The notes under the pieces were generated by a model. It did no database searches. It saw nothing but the letters and a program-made list of their open reading frames with translations, and was not told the DNA's origin. Shown piece after piece: positions 7,698 to 15,715 of a stretch of 64,000 bases of DNA; the stretch's first letter is position 1; each line of letters starts with the position of its first letter. Source of the stretch: an uncultured Prevotellaceae bacterium (GTDB taxonomy: Bacteria; Bacteroidota; Bacteroidia; Bacteroidales; Bacteroidaceae); assembly GCA_900315565.1 (NCBI GenBank), contig OMZS01000008.1, positions 1 to 64,000 of the forward strand, read 5' to 3'. The position numbers were made by a program, and so were the translations under genes.

Positions 7698-7727
7698 TTG
7701 GAATGTCAGAAAAATAGTGTATATTTG
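7698..7727 (+). promoter_or_regulatory. Promoter of the glucanotransferase gene
   Basis: TTG (7698-7700) and TATATTTG (7720-7727) are 19 bases apart. The ATG at 7733 lies only six bases after the -7 box, so the transcript would be leaderless or nearly so. Confidence 0.65.
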
Positions 7728-7732
7728 CACTT

Positions 7733-8644
7733 ATGAAACTCAAGTTTAGCATCGACTACAGCACCATCTGGGGGCAGAGCCTCCATGTGGTGGTGATTTA
7801 TACGGGTGCCGACGGGCGCCAGAAAAGCCAGAATCTGCTCATGCAGACGCAGGACGGAACGCGGTGGACGGTGGAGACGGCCCTGATGGAGTCGCGCCGC
7901 AACCCCGTGCAGTCGTTCAGTTACTATTATCAGGTGGAGGACGGCGAGGGCCAGGTGATGCGCCGCGAGTGGAACATGGTGCCCCGCGTGTATGCGGCCG
8001 ACAGTACCAAGAATTATGTGCTGCCCGACTCCTGGCGCGACATTCCCCTGCAGTATCATCTCTACTCCGACGCCTGGCTCACCACTACGGGCCGCCAGCG
8101 CCCGGAGGCCGTGGAGCCCCAGAGGGTGCCGCTCTACCGCAAGAGCATCGTCTTCCGCGTGTCGGCCCCGCAGCTGCGCAAGGGCGAGTCGCTGGCCGTG
8201 TGTGGCAACCATCCCGCCATTGGCAACTGGAATCCTGTGCGCTTTCTGCCCATGACGCATGTGGGCGACTACGACTGGATGCTCTCGGTGAACGCCGACG
8301 GCATGCAGCTGCCTCTGGAGTACAAGTATGTGGTGGTGGACGACCGCACGCGCACGCTGAAAGCCTGGGAGGAGGGCGACAACCGCACCACAGGCGACTG
8401 CGAGGTGAAGGACGGCGAGGTGCTGGTGCTCTACGGCGAGAGCCTGCGGCTGCGCGAGGACTTGTGGCGCGTGGCCGGCGTGGTGGTTCCTGTGTTCTCG
8501 TTGCGGAGCAGCCACAGCTACGGGGTGGGCGACTTTGGCGACTTGCTCCGTCTGACCGACTGGGCCGTGGCCACCGGCATGCGCATGATTCAGGTGCTGC
8601 CCGTCAACGACACCACGAGCACCCACAGCTGGACCGACTCTTGA
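7733..8644 (+). CDS. N-terminal fragment of the 4-alpha-glucanotransferase
   Basis: This 303-residue frame holds two carbohydrate-binding domains of CBM20 type; the second contains VCGNHPAIGNWNP and YKYVVVDDRTRTLKAWEEGDN. They are followed by the first strands of the GH77 barrel (FSLRSSHSYGVGDFGD and MRMIQVLPVNDTT). It stops at a premature TGA just after the motif THSWTDS. Alone it could bind starch but not catalyse transfer. The start is supported by the promoter box immediately upstream. Confidence 0.75.
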   Translation: MKLKFSIDYSTIWGQSLHVVVIYTGADGRQKSQNLLMQTQDGTRWTVETALMESRRNPVQSFSYYYQVEDGEGQVMRREWNMVPRVYAADSTKNYVLPDSWRDIPLQYHLYSDAWLTTTGRQRPEAVEPQRVPLYRKSIVFRVSAPQLRKGESLAVCGNHPAIGNWNPVRFLPMTHVGDYDWMLSVNADGMQLPLEYKYVVVDDRTRTLKAWEEGDNRTTGDCEVKDGEVLVLYGESLRLREDLWRVAGVVVPVFSLRSSHSYGVGDFGDLLRLTDWAVATGMRMIQVLPVNDTTSTHSWTDS

Positions 8645-8675
8645 GCAGCTGGGCGAGCTGGCCGACGCGGCACGA

Positions 8676-10406
8676 ATGACGGCCTACAAGCGGCAGCGGC
8701 GCGAGCTGAACAGCTTTGCCCATAGCGACTATATGGCGGTTGACCGCGTGAAGAGCGACTATGTGGACGAGATTTTTGTGCAGCAGGGCAGCCAAACCTT
8801 GCAGTCGGACGGCTTCAGGCAGTTCTTTGCCGACAACCGGTGGTGGCTGGTGCCTTATGCGGCCTTCTGCGTGCTGCGCGACCGTTACCACACGGCCCGC
8901 TTCGCCGACTGGAAAGAGCATGCCACCTACAGCAGCAAGGCCATTGAGGCCTTTTGTGCGCAAACACCCGAGGTGCAGAAAATATTCTACGTGCAGTACC
9001 ATTTGTGGCTGCAGCTGCGCAGGGCGGCCGAATATGCGCGGAGCAAAGGCGTGGCCCTGAAGGGCGACTTGCCCATCGGCGTTTATCGCGACAGCGTGGA
9101 GACGTGGATGCACCCCGACTTCTTCAATATGGACTGCCAGACGGGCACTCCGCCCGACAAGTTTACGCCCAACGGACAAAACTGGGGATTCCCCACCTAC
9201 CGATGGGAGCAGCCGACGGCTGCACACCACCGCCAGCCTGCTACTATCTACGAGTGGTTCAGCCTGCGTTTCGCCCACATGGAGCAGTTCTTCGACGCTT
9301 TCCGCATCGACCACGTCATAGGCTTTTTCCGTATCTGGGAAATTCCGCAGCAGTATGTCTATGCCACCTGTGGCCACTTCTCGCCAGCGCTGCCCATGAG
9401 CGAGGCCGAGATAGGGCAGATGGGACTCTCGTTCAGGCGCGACATGATGACGCGGCCCCTCGTGAACGACTATCTGCTGCAGAAGATTTTCGGACTACAT
9501 GCCCCCTATGTGCGGGAACACTTCCTGACGGCCAAAGCCTACGGACTCTACGACATCAAGCCCGAATACGACACCCAGGTGAAGGTGCTGCGCCATTTCG
9601 AGGGGCGAAACGACGAGAACAGCCTGTGGATAAAAGAAGGGCTGATGAGGCTGCTGCAGAATGTGCTGTTCGTGGAAGACCCGCGCCAGGCGGAGATGTA
9701 TCATCCGCGATTCGGAGCGTACAACGAGCCCGCCTACGAGGTGCTGACGCCTGAGGAGAAAGACGCTTTCATGCGGCTCTATAACAATTATTACTACGAG
9801 CGGCATAATGCGTTCTGGGGATTCGAGGCCTATCGCAAGCTCTCACGTCTGCTCTCTGAAACACGCATGCTGGTGTGTGCCGAAGACCTGGGAATGCTGC
9901 CTGCCTGTGTGGAACCTACGCTCGACGCCCTGCGAATACTCACCCTGCAGGTGCAGGACATGCCCAAGCAGCACGGCTTTGAGTTTGCACACCTCGACGC
10001 CTATCCTTACCGAAGCGTGGCCACTTTCGACACCCACGACATGGCGCCCATGCGGCTGTGGTGGGAGGAAAACCAGGGGCGCACACAACGCTATTATGCC
10101 ACAATGCTGCAAAAGCAGGGACGCGCGCCACAAACCATGCCCGCCCAGATAGCCGAGGAAATTGTTGCGCGCCACTTGTATTGCTCCTCCATGGTGTGCA
10201 TGTTCTCGTTGCAGGACTGGCTGGCCATAGACAACACCTTGCGCGGGAAAAACGTGCGCGAGGAACGCATCAACCAGCCCTACGACAGCTACAACCAGTG
10301 GTGCTACCGCATGCACATTGGCCTGGAGGATCTGCTCGAGGCCAAACAGCTGAACACGAAAATAAGAACCATGATTTCGCGGAGCCAACGAATGGAGAAA
10401 GAATAA
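8676..10406 (+). CDS. C-terminal GH77 fragment of the 4-alpha-glucanotransferase
   Basis: This 576-residue frame contains the rest of the GH77 barrel: DLPIGVYRDS, the nucleophile region AFRIDHVIGFFR, the acid/base region CAEDLGMLP and the third carboxylate motif FDTHDMAPMR. All three catalytic carboxylates are therefore present. It lacks the first barrel strands and the active-site loop lost at the junction. Its ATG at 8676 is simply the first in frame and has no promoter of its own, so independent function is doubtful. Confidence 0.75.
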   Translation: MTAYKRQRRELNSFAHSDYMAVDRVKSDYVDEIFVQQGSQTLQSDGFRQFFADNRWWLVPYAAFCVLRDRYHTARFADWKEHATYSSKAIEAFCAQTPEVQKIFYVQYHLWLQLRRAAEYARSKGVALKGDLPIGVYRDSVETWMHPDFFNMDCQTGTPPDKFTPNGQNWGFPTYRWEQPTAAHHRQPATIYEWFSLRFAHMEQFFDAFRIDHVIGFFRIWEIPQQYVYATCGHFSPALPMSEAEIGQMGLSFRRDMMTRPLVNDYLLQKIFGLHAPYVREHFLTAKAYGLYDIKPEYDTQVKVLRHFEGRNDENSLWIKEGLMRLLQNVLFVEDPRQAEMYHPRFGAYNEPAYEVLTPEEKDAFMRLYNNYYYERHNAFWGFEAYRKLSRLLSETRMLVCAEDLGMLPACVEPTLDALRILTLQVQDMPKQHGFEFAHLDAYPYRSVATFDTHDMAPMRLWWEENQGRTQRYYATMLQKQGRAPQTMPAQIAEEIVARHLYCSSMVCMFSLQDWLAIDNTLRGKNVREERINQPYDSYNQWCYRMHIGLEDLLEAKQLNTKIRTMISRSQRMEKE

Positions 10407-10442
10407 GCTTGGTGGTTGAAGAATAGCGAAGGAAACAAAAGA

Positions 10443-11090
10443 ATGAAAGAATACAGCACTTATATTTTCGACCTCGACGGAACGTTGCTCTCCACGCTCG
10501 ACGACTTGGCCGCCAGCACCAACTACGCTCTGCGCACCTTCCACTTGCCGGAGCGCACCATCGACGAAGTGAGGCGGTTTGTGGGCAATGGCGTGCGCAA
10601 ACTCATGGAGCGCGCTGTGCCCGAGGGCGAGCAGCACCCTGAGTTCGAACAGATATTAGACACCTTCCGGCAGCACTATCTGGTGCACAGCCTCGACGCT
10701 ACTTGTCCTTACGAGGGCATTGTAGAGGTGTTGTCGGCTCTTCGCCAGCGTGGAAAGCGTGTGGCCGTGGTAAGCAACAAATTCTATGCGGCAACGGCGG
10801 AGTTGTGCCGTCACTTTTTTGGCGACATGGTGGAGGTGGCCATTGGCGAACGCGAGGGAATACGCAAGAAACCTGCCCCCGACACGGTGCTGGAGGCTTT
10901 GCGGCAGTTGGGCGTTGGAAAAGAGGGGGCTGTGTATGTGGGCGACAGCGAGGTGGACTTAGAGACGGCTAGCAACTGCTCGTTGCCGTGCATCAGCGTG
11001 TTGTGGGGGTTCCGCGACCGCGATTTTCTCTTGGCCCATGGTGCCACAACCTTCATCAGCAGTCCGGCAGAACTGCTGGATGTCAGTTAA
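10443..11090 (+). CDS. gph: HAD-family phosphatase, phosphoglycolate phosphatase-like
   Basis: This 215-residue protein has the full HAD signature: FDLDGTLLST with the nucleophile Asp, VVSNK (motif II), KKPAPD (motif III Lys) and VYVGDSEVDLE (motif IV). The helical cap lies between motifs I and II. It most resembles Gph, which removes 2-phosphoglycolate, but HAD substrate specificity cannot be read from sequence alone. It follows the glucanotransferase by 36 bases on the same strand. The ATG at 10443 is preferred to the in-frame TTG at 10416. The frame stays open for 48 codons after its stop and encodes heptad-like EVGESRK repeats (see repeat and finding). Confidence 0.85.
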   Translation: MKEYSTYIFDLDGTLLSTLDDLAASTNYALRTFHLPERTIDEVRRFVGNGVRKLMERAVPEGEQHPEFEQILDTFRQHYLVHSLDATCPYEGIVEVLSALRQRGKRVAVVSNKFYAATAELCRHFFGDMVEVAIGEREGIRKKPAPDTVLEALRQLGVGKEGAVYVGDSEVDLETASNCSLPCISVLWGFRDRDFLLAHGATTFISSPAELLDVS

Positions 11091-11105
11091 ATAGAACAAA
11101 AGAGT

Positions 11106-11231
11106 GAGGGAGAGAATCGGTGGGAAGTGGGAGAGAGTAGGCGGGAAGTAGGAGAGAGCAGGAAGGAAGTAAGAGAGAGTAGGAAGGAAGTGGGAGAGAG
11201 CAGGAAGGAAGTGGGGGATAGTAGGCTGAAA
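11106..11231. repeat. 21-base tandem repeat directly behind gph
   Basis: Six 21-base units start at 11106, 11127, 11148, 11169, 11190 and 11211, for example GTGGGAGAGAGCAGGAAGGA plus A. The strand is almost pure purine. In the gph frame each unit encodes seven residues of the type V-G-E-S-R-K-E. Confidence 0.92.
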
Positions 11232-11242
11232 TCTTGAGCGGA

Positions 11243-11283
11243 TATAAAAACAGAAAACCGCCAAGTCTGTGACTTGACGGTAA
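11243..11283 (-). terminator. Terminator of the small lipoprotein gene
   Basis: On the minus strand ACCGTCAAGTC and GACTTGGCGGT form an 11-base stem with one mismatch around an ACA loop, followed by TTTTCTGTTTTT. It lies about 30 bases after the lipoprotein stop codon. Confidence 0.8.
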
Positions 11284-11313
11284 TTCTCTCTTTTTTTCGT
11301 TCTAGCTTTTGGC

Positions 11314-11481
11314 TTACTCAGCAGCAGCAGTATCAACAGCAGCAGTGTCAGCAGCAGCCTCAACGGTGTCAACAGCAACGGTATCGGGCTCGTCAACGGG
11401 GGCAGGAGCTGCCTTCTGGTCTGTGCAAGATGCGAAAGAGATAGCTGCAATAGCTACGAACATTAAAACTAATTTTTTCAT
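11314..11481 (-). CDS. Small alanine/aspartate-rich lipoprotein
   Basis: This 55-residue protein is easily missed. It starts MKKLVLMFVAIAAISF and has a lipobox-like F-A-S-C, with the lipidated Cys at residue 19. The mature part is only 36 residues, acidic and repetitive, with DT-V/A-AVDT-like units and a C-terminal AAAE. The ATG is at 11481; its own -7 box (11533-11540) and a strong terminator support a real transcription unit. Short lipoproteins of this style are common in Bacteroidales; the function is unknown. The repetitive GCA/GCT codon run could vary in length between strains. Confidence 0.75.
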   Translation of the reverse strand: MKKLVLMFVAIAAISFASCTDQKAAPAPVDEPDTVAVDTVEAAADTAAVDTAAAE

Positions 11482-11532
11482 TTTCTTTGCTTTTTAAATC
11501 TGTAAAACAATCATTTGTTTATTAAAACGTTG

Positions 11533-11540
11533 CAAAGGTA
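11533..11540 (-). promoter_or_regulatory. -7 box of the small lipoprotein gene
   Basis: TACCTTTG on the minus strand, about 50 bases before the ATG. The rest of 11482-11814 is AT-rich, with no gene visible. Confidence 0.55.
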
Positions 11541-11708
11541 AGTATTTTTTTAATACGTTGTTCTTTTTTTTAGGACTTTTTTTAGGCCCTTTTTGTAACT
11601 TTTTTGCAAAGTGCTGAAAATCAGCGAATTATTAATATTAAAATAATGTTAAATTCTGCGCGGATGCAAAATTTTCCTATAAAATCGTCATTTTTGCTAT
11701 AATTATTG

Positions 11709-11716
11709 TACCTTTG
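11709..11716 (+). promoter_or_regulatory. -7 box of mtaB
   Basis: TACCTTTG on the plus strand gives a leader of about 95 bases before the mtaB ATG. No convincing -33 box at the usual spacing. Confidence 0.5.
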
Positions 11717-11814
11717 TGGGCGTAAACAATGGTGCGCTGACAGGCTTTCTGCAGGCTCGTATCGGGTACACCTTATATTATATATATAGACCACCTTTAT
11801 TATAGAAAGAGCAC

Positions 11815-13191
11815 ATGATCAATTTTCCGGCCTTTCAGGGCAAGACTGCTGCTTATTTCACATTGGGATGCAAACTGAACTTCTCTGAGACTTCTACCTT
11901 CGGCAAGATGCTTCAGGACATGGGAGTAAGAACGGCTACCAAAGGCGAAAAGGCTGACCTTTGCCTTATCAATACCTGTTCGGTGACCGAAGTTGCCGAC
12001 CACAAATGCCGCCAGGCCATTCATCGCATGGTGCGTGAGCATCCCGGCGCGTTTGTTGTGGTGACCGGCTGTTATGCTCAGCTGGAATCAGAGGCCGTAA
12101 GTCGCATAGAGGGGGTAGACCTTGTGCTTGGCTCCAACGAGAAAGCCAATCTCATACAGTATCTTTCGGAGGCTTGGAGCCAGCGGCTGGCTGGTGACGA
12201 TACAAATGCTAATGCGGCCGACGGGACAAAAGACGCTGCCTGGCATGCCGTGAGAACTAAAGACATTAAAACCTTTGCGCCATCGTGCTCACGCGGAAAC
12301 CGCACCCGCTATTTCCTCAAGGTGCAGGACGGATGCAGCTATTTCTGCACCTATTGCACCATTCCCTATGCCCGCGGTTTTTCGCGCAACCCGTCTATCA
12401 GCTCGCTGGTGGAACAAGCCCGACAGGCTGTTGCCGAGGGAGGAAAAGAAATTGTGCTCACAGGAGTGAATATTGGTGATTTCGGACGTACTACTAGCGA
12501 GCGGTTCATCGACCTTGTTAAGGCGCTCGACCAGGTGGAGGGCGTGCGCCGCTATCGCATCAGCAGCCTGGAACCCGATTTGCTGGACGACGAGCTGATA
12601 GATTTCTGCGCTACCAGCCGCGCTTTTATGCCCCATTTCCATATTCCGTTGCAAAGTGGGAGCGACGAGGTGCTACGGCTGATGCATCGCCGATACGACA
12701 CGGCTCTTTTTGCGCATAAGATTGAGCTCATCAAACAGCACATGCCCCAAGCATTTATCGGAGTGGACGTGATGGTGGGCTGCCGGGGCGAGCGCCCGGA
12801 ATACTTTGAGCGTTGCTACACCTTTCTGGAAGGACTCGACGTGACGCAACTGCATGTCTTCCCCTATTCTGAGCGTCCGGGTACGGCTGCTCTGAAAATT
12901 CCCTACGTGGTGGATGACAAAGAGAAGAAACTACGCAGCAAACGGCTGTTGCAACTGTCCGACGAAAAGACGCAGGCCTTCTATGCTGCCCACATCGGAC
13001 AGACGGCCGAAGTGCTGTTCGAAAAAGCACCTCGGGGAAAAGCCATGCATGGGTTCACCAGGAATTACATTCGTGTGGAACTGTCGGCAGCACTCTCTAA
13101 AGAAGAGTACGACAACCAGCTGCTGAATGTCAGGCTGGGCGGATTCAATCGCGACAAGTCTGCCCTCATGGCCGAAATCATTTCAGAATGA
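11815..13191 (+). CDS. mtaB: tRNA t6A37 methylthiotransferase MtaB
   Basis: This 458-residue radical-SAM methylthiotransferase converts t6A to ms2t6A at position 37 of tRNAs. The N-terminal UPF0004 domain has cysteines at TLGCKLN, INTCSVT and VTGCYAQ for one iron-sulfur cluster. The radical-SAM motif CSYFCTYCTIPYARG binds the second, and a TRAM-like domain closes the protein. The MtaB-type start (AYFTLGCKLNFSE) separates it from MiaB and RimO. It probably forms a two-gene operon with the glycosyltransferase 19 bases downstream. Confidence 0.93.
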   Translation: MINFPAFQGKTAAYFTLGCKLNFSETSTFGKMLQDMGVRTATKGEKADLCLINTCSVTEVADHKCRQAIHRMVREHPGAFVVVTGCYAQLESEAVSRIEGVDLVLGSNEKANLIQYLSEAWSQRLAGDDTNANAADGTKDAAWHAVRTKDIKTFAPSCSRGNRTRYFLKVQDGCSYFCTYCTIPYARGFSRNPSISSLVEQARQAVAEGGKEIVLTGVNIGDFGRTTSERFIDLVKALDQVEGVRRYRISSLEPDLLDDELIDFCATSRAFMPHFHIPLQSGSDEVLRLMHRRYDTALFAHKIELIKQHMPQAFIGVDVMVGCRGERPEYFERCYTFLEGLDVTQLHVFPYSERPGTAALKIPYVVDDKEKKLRSKRLLQLSDEKTQAFYAAHIGQTAEVLFEKAPRGKAMHGFTRNYIRVELSAALSKEEYDNQLLNVRLGGFNRDKSALMAEIISE

Positions 13192-13210
13192 CGAAAGAAA
13201 AGAACAAAAG

Positions 13211-14251
13211 ATGAGCGAAACAGAAAACACAAAGCCCATAAAGGTGGCCATTGTCATACTCAACTGGAACGGAGCCAGCATGCTCCGCCAGTATCTGCCT
13301 ACCGTGTTGAAGTATTCCCGGCAGCAGGCTGAGGTGATTGTGGCCGATAATGCTTCTACCGACGATTCGTTGCAGCTGCTGAGAGAGGAGTTTCCGCAGG
13401 TCAGGGTGCTGGTGCTCGACAAGAACTGGGGATTTGCCGAAGGCTACAACAAAGCGCTCCGTCAGGTGGAGGCCGAATACTATGTGCTGCTCAATTCTGA
13501 CATCGAGGTAACCGAGGGTTGGCTCACCCCGCTCATAGCTTACATGGATGCCCACGCCGACGTGGCTGCATGCCAGCCCAAGCTGCGCTCCATGGCGCAT
13601 AAAGAGGCGTTCGAGTATGCCGGAGCCTGCGGAGGCTTCATCGACCGCTACGGGTATCCCTTCTGCCGTGGAAGGCTGTTCGACACGGTTGAAACCGACA
13701 ACGGGCAGTACGACGCTCCCTGCGATGTGCTGTGGGCAACGGGAGCCTGCCTTTTCATTCGTTCGGCCGATTACTGGGCCTGTGGTGCACTAGACGGGCG
13801 GTTGTTTGCCCACAACGAGGAGATAGACCTCTGCTGGCGTCTGCGGCTCATGGGGCGGCGTGTGGTGTGTCTGCCCCAAAGCATGGTCTATCATGTGGGT
13901 GGCGGCACGTTGCCAAAAGGCAATCCGATGAAAACCTTCCTGAATTTCCGCAACAATCTGACGATGCTCTATAAGAATCTTCCCGACGACGAGTTGAAGC
14001 ACGTGATGCGTGTACGCTGGTGGCTCGACTATGTGGCCTCCATGAAAATGCTCCTCTTGGAGAGAAACTGGGCTGAGTGCAAGGCGGTTTGGAAGGCCAG
14101 GAAAGCTTTTAAAAACTGGCGTGCAGATTTTGCCGCCGACCGTCAGAAAATACAGAATGCCCGTTTGTTAACGAGCATTCCTGAGCGCAAACCTTATGCT
14201 ATTCTCTGGCAGTATTATGTCAGGCAGAAGAAAAACTTTTCGCAGCTTTAG
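13211..14251 (+). CDS. Family 2 glycosyltransferase
   Basis: This 346-residue GT-A enzyme starts KVAIVILNWNGASML, with the nucleotide-binding DNASTDDS segment and an NSD form of the DxD motif (VLLNSDIEVT). The acceptor-side GACLFIRSADYW and HNEEIDLCWRLRLMG are typical of the rhamnosyltransferase-like GT2 branch. It has no obvious membrane helices, so it probably works at the cytoplasmic face on a lipid-linked sugar. The ATG at 13211 is chosen over an upstream ATG inside mtaB. The exact sugar and acceptor cannot be told. Confidence 0.88.
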   Translation: MSETENTKPIKVAIVILNWNGASMLRQYLPTVLKYSRQQAEVIVADNASTDDSLQLLREEFPQVRVLVLDKNWGFAEGYNKALRQVEAEYYVLLNSDIEVTEGWLTPLIAYMDAHADVAACQPKLRSMAHKEAFEYAGACGGFIDRYGYPFCRGRLFDTVETDNGQYDAPCDVLWATGACLFIRSADYWACGALDGRLFAHNEEIDLCWRLRLMGRRVVCLPQSMVYHVGGGTLPKGNPMKTFLNFRNNLTMLYKNLPDDELKHVMRVRWWLDYVASMKMLLLERNWAECKAVWKARKAFKNWRADFAADRQKIQNARLLTSIPERKPYAILWQYYVRQKKNFSQL

Positions 14252-14300
14252 GCGTTAAAGTGTTAGGCGCTTAAAGTTTTGATAAGGTTCTGCTATACAG

Positions 14301-15524
14301 CTACTTGCTTTTTGCTTCAGCCCTTACGGGATTGAGCAGCTGCTGTTTCCATTCTTTCAGGAAATCGAACCACTCTTTTTCCGAATGGAAGCCAAACGAC
14401 TCGTTGTCGCTTCCAAACACCACGTCGTAGTGGAGCGTATTGCCCACGGGTCTCACCACAAATGTGTAGTTGTCTTTTGTGGCGGGCACTTGTCCCACCA
14501 CGTAGTCGGAAGGTACGCTAATACCCAGGCCCACCGTTTCGCGCTTGTGTCCGGCTGAGTCTTTTTCAGACACGGGCCAGTCGGTACCCCAACATCCGCG
14601 CATGCCACGTTTGTCGAAACATTCGGTAGAGTTTTTTACGTTGATGAGTCCGGTGGCAAACTGATATTTGCTGGCATTGGGACTGAAGCTGATGTCTATG
14701 GCGCAGTCGCGATGTCCGGCAACAAGCGTGTAGCGTTGTGTCATGTCGATAGGCTCCTGTCCGGCCTGCGGCACCCATCCCTTGGCTTTTACTTCTACAA
14801 TGGTGCGCAGCGGTCCGCGGCTCACGATGCGTTGGGAGCGTTGCTCCACGTCTTGCACCATGGTGGGCTGCTGGCCGTCCCATCCGCGCAGAGTGCCCAC
14901 ACCGAGGGTGTTGCCCACCCAGAGCACGTCGTCGCCAAAGCCTGCGTCTTTCTGGGCCAGGTCGGGATAAAACTGGGTGTCGTGGAGTTCCAGTCCCTGA
15001 CGGTATTTGCCATAAATATCTACTGTTTGCCGGTGGTCGAAGTAGATGCGGTAGGCCACCAGTTCGCTTTCGAAAGCCGCGCCATGGTGATGGAGCATCC
15101 AGTAGGGGTTCACGCCACGATCGACGGTAAGTTGCGAGATGTAGAGGTCTTGTTTGTTGGTTTCCTTGATTTTTTTGTTGGTGAGCATCATCTCCACATA
15201 CACCCTGGGCTCATAGCGTCGGGGCGAGCCTTCGACATAAAGCTCCACGTTGTAGGTTTGGCTTTCCTGCGGCCCGATGTCGGCCAGGAAAAACAGTTCG
15301 TCCATCAGTCCGTCGCCATTCAGGTCGTCGAGCTGGCTGGGAATTTCCTGTCCGTTGAGCGTGACAAGGGCCGAGCGCACGTCGTGGGTGACGCGGCAGG
15401 TGACGGGAGCGTCTTTGCGGGCTATTTGCATGGGGTTGCTCACTTCAACGTCGAATAGGGTCTGTGCCAGGGCTGCCATTGGCATGGCCAGCATGAGCAA
15501 GAAAAAAAGTCGGGTTGGTTTCAT
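14301..15524 (-). CDS. DUF4861 family exported protein
   Basis: This 407-residue protein has a clear signal peptide (MKPTRLFFLLMLAMPMAALAQ) and a body of the DUF4861 family, common in Bacteroidetes polysaccharide and envelope loci. Visible landmarks are the HHHGAAFESELVAYRIYFDHRQTVDIYGK block and FGDDVLWVGNTLGVGTLRGWDG. It is probably periplasmic. No catalytic motif is evident and the function is unknown. A paralogue lies at 35125-36348. The two differ clearly and are not a recent duplication. Confidence 0.8.
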   Translation of the reverse strand: MKPTRLFFLLMLAMPMAALAQTLFDVEVSNPMQIARKDAPVTCRVTHDVRSALVTLNGQEIPSQLDDLNGDGLMDELFFLADIGPQESQTYNVELYVEGSPRRYEPRVYVEMMLTNKKIKETNKQDLYISQLTVDRGVNPYWMLHHHGAAFESELVAYRIYFDHRQTVDIYGKYRQGLELHDTQFYPDLAQKDAGFGDDVLWVGNTLGVGTLRGWDGQQPTMVQDVEQRSQRIVSRGPLRTIVEVKAKGWVPQAGQEPIDMTQRYTLVAGHRDCAIDISFSPNASKYQFATGLINVKNSTECFDKRGMRGCWGTDWPVSEKDSAGHKRETVGLGISVPSDYVVGQVPATKDNYTFVVRPVGNTLHYDVVFGSDNESFGFHSEKEWFDFLKEWKQQLLNPVRAEAKSK

Positions 15525-15673
15525 GTTGAAAGTTTGTTTTTGAGTTTGTTTTTTGCAAAATTACAAGAAATTAGTTTTCTGACCAAGAATTTCGTATTTA
15601 TTGGCTCGATTTTACCATTTTAAAGTTAAAATGCACTTTTTTACCCCTAAATTTTAATATTTTTAGCTTAAAA

Positions 15674-15705
15674 TTTGGTTAAAAAAGTTTTTTTTAGTAC
15701 ATTTG
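15674..15705 (+). promoter_or_regulatory. Consensus promoter of the GldB-like gene
   Basis: TTTG (15674-15677) and TACATTTG (15698-15705) are separated by exactly 20 bases. The ATG at 15716 is only ten bases after the -7 box, so the leader is about 4 bases. Confidence 0.75.
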
Positions 15706-15715
15706 CATCGTTTTT

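Larger units (their letters stand above)
7733..10406 (+). pseudogene. malQ: 4-alpha-glucanotransferase (DPE2/MalQ type), interrupted by an internal deletion
   Basis: Together the two open pieces make a DPE2-type amylomaltase: two N-terminal starch-binding (CBM20-like) domains, then a GH77 catalytic domain that transfers glucan chains in maltose and starch metabolism. The first frame ends VNDTTSTHSWTDS then TGA (8642-8644). The second frame, read back from its ATG, begins LEQLGELADAARMTAY. Relatives have roughly 18 more residues between these points, with a conserved SYPYN...ALHP segment that belongs to the GH77 active-site region. That segment is missing and the frame is shifted. The pattern fits a deletion of about 55-60 bases, not a multiple of three. 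It may be a true mutation or an assembly error. Confidence 0.82.

Noticed and set aside
7706-8626. Long minus-strand open frame opposite the glucanotransferase.
   Set aside because: It is a GC-skew shadow rich in His/Ala/Gly; the plus strand carries clear CBM20 and GH77 motifs and a promoter.
10959-11450. Minus-strand frame with repeated HFLPALS-type peptides.
   Set aside because: The peptides come from the 21-base repeats read backwards; the frame overlaps gph and the real small lipoprotein.
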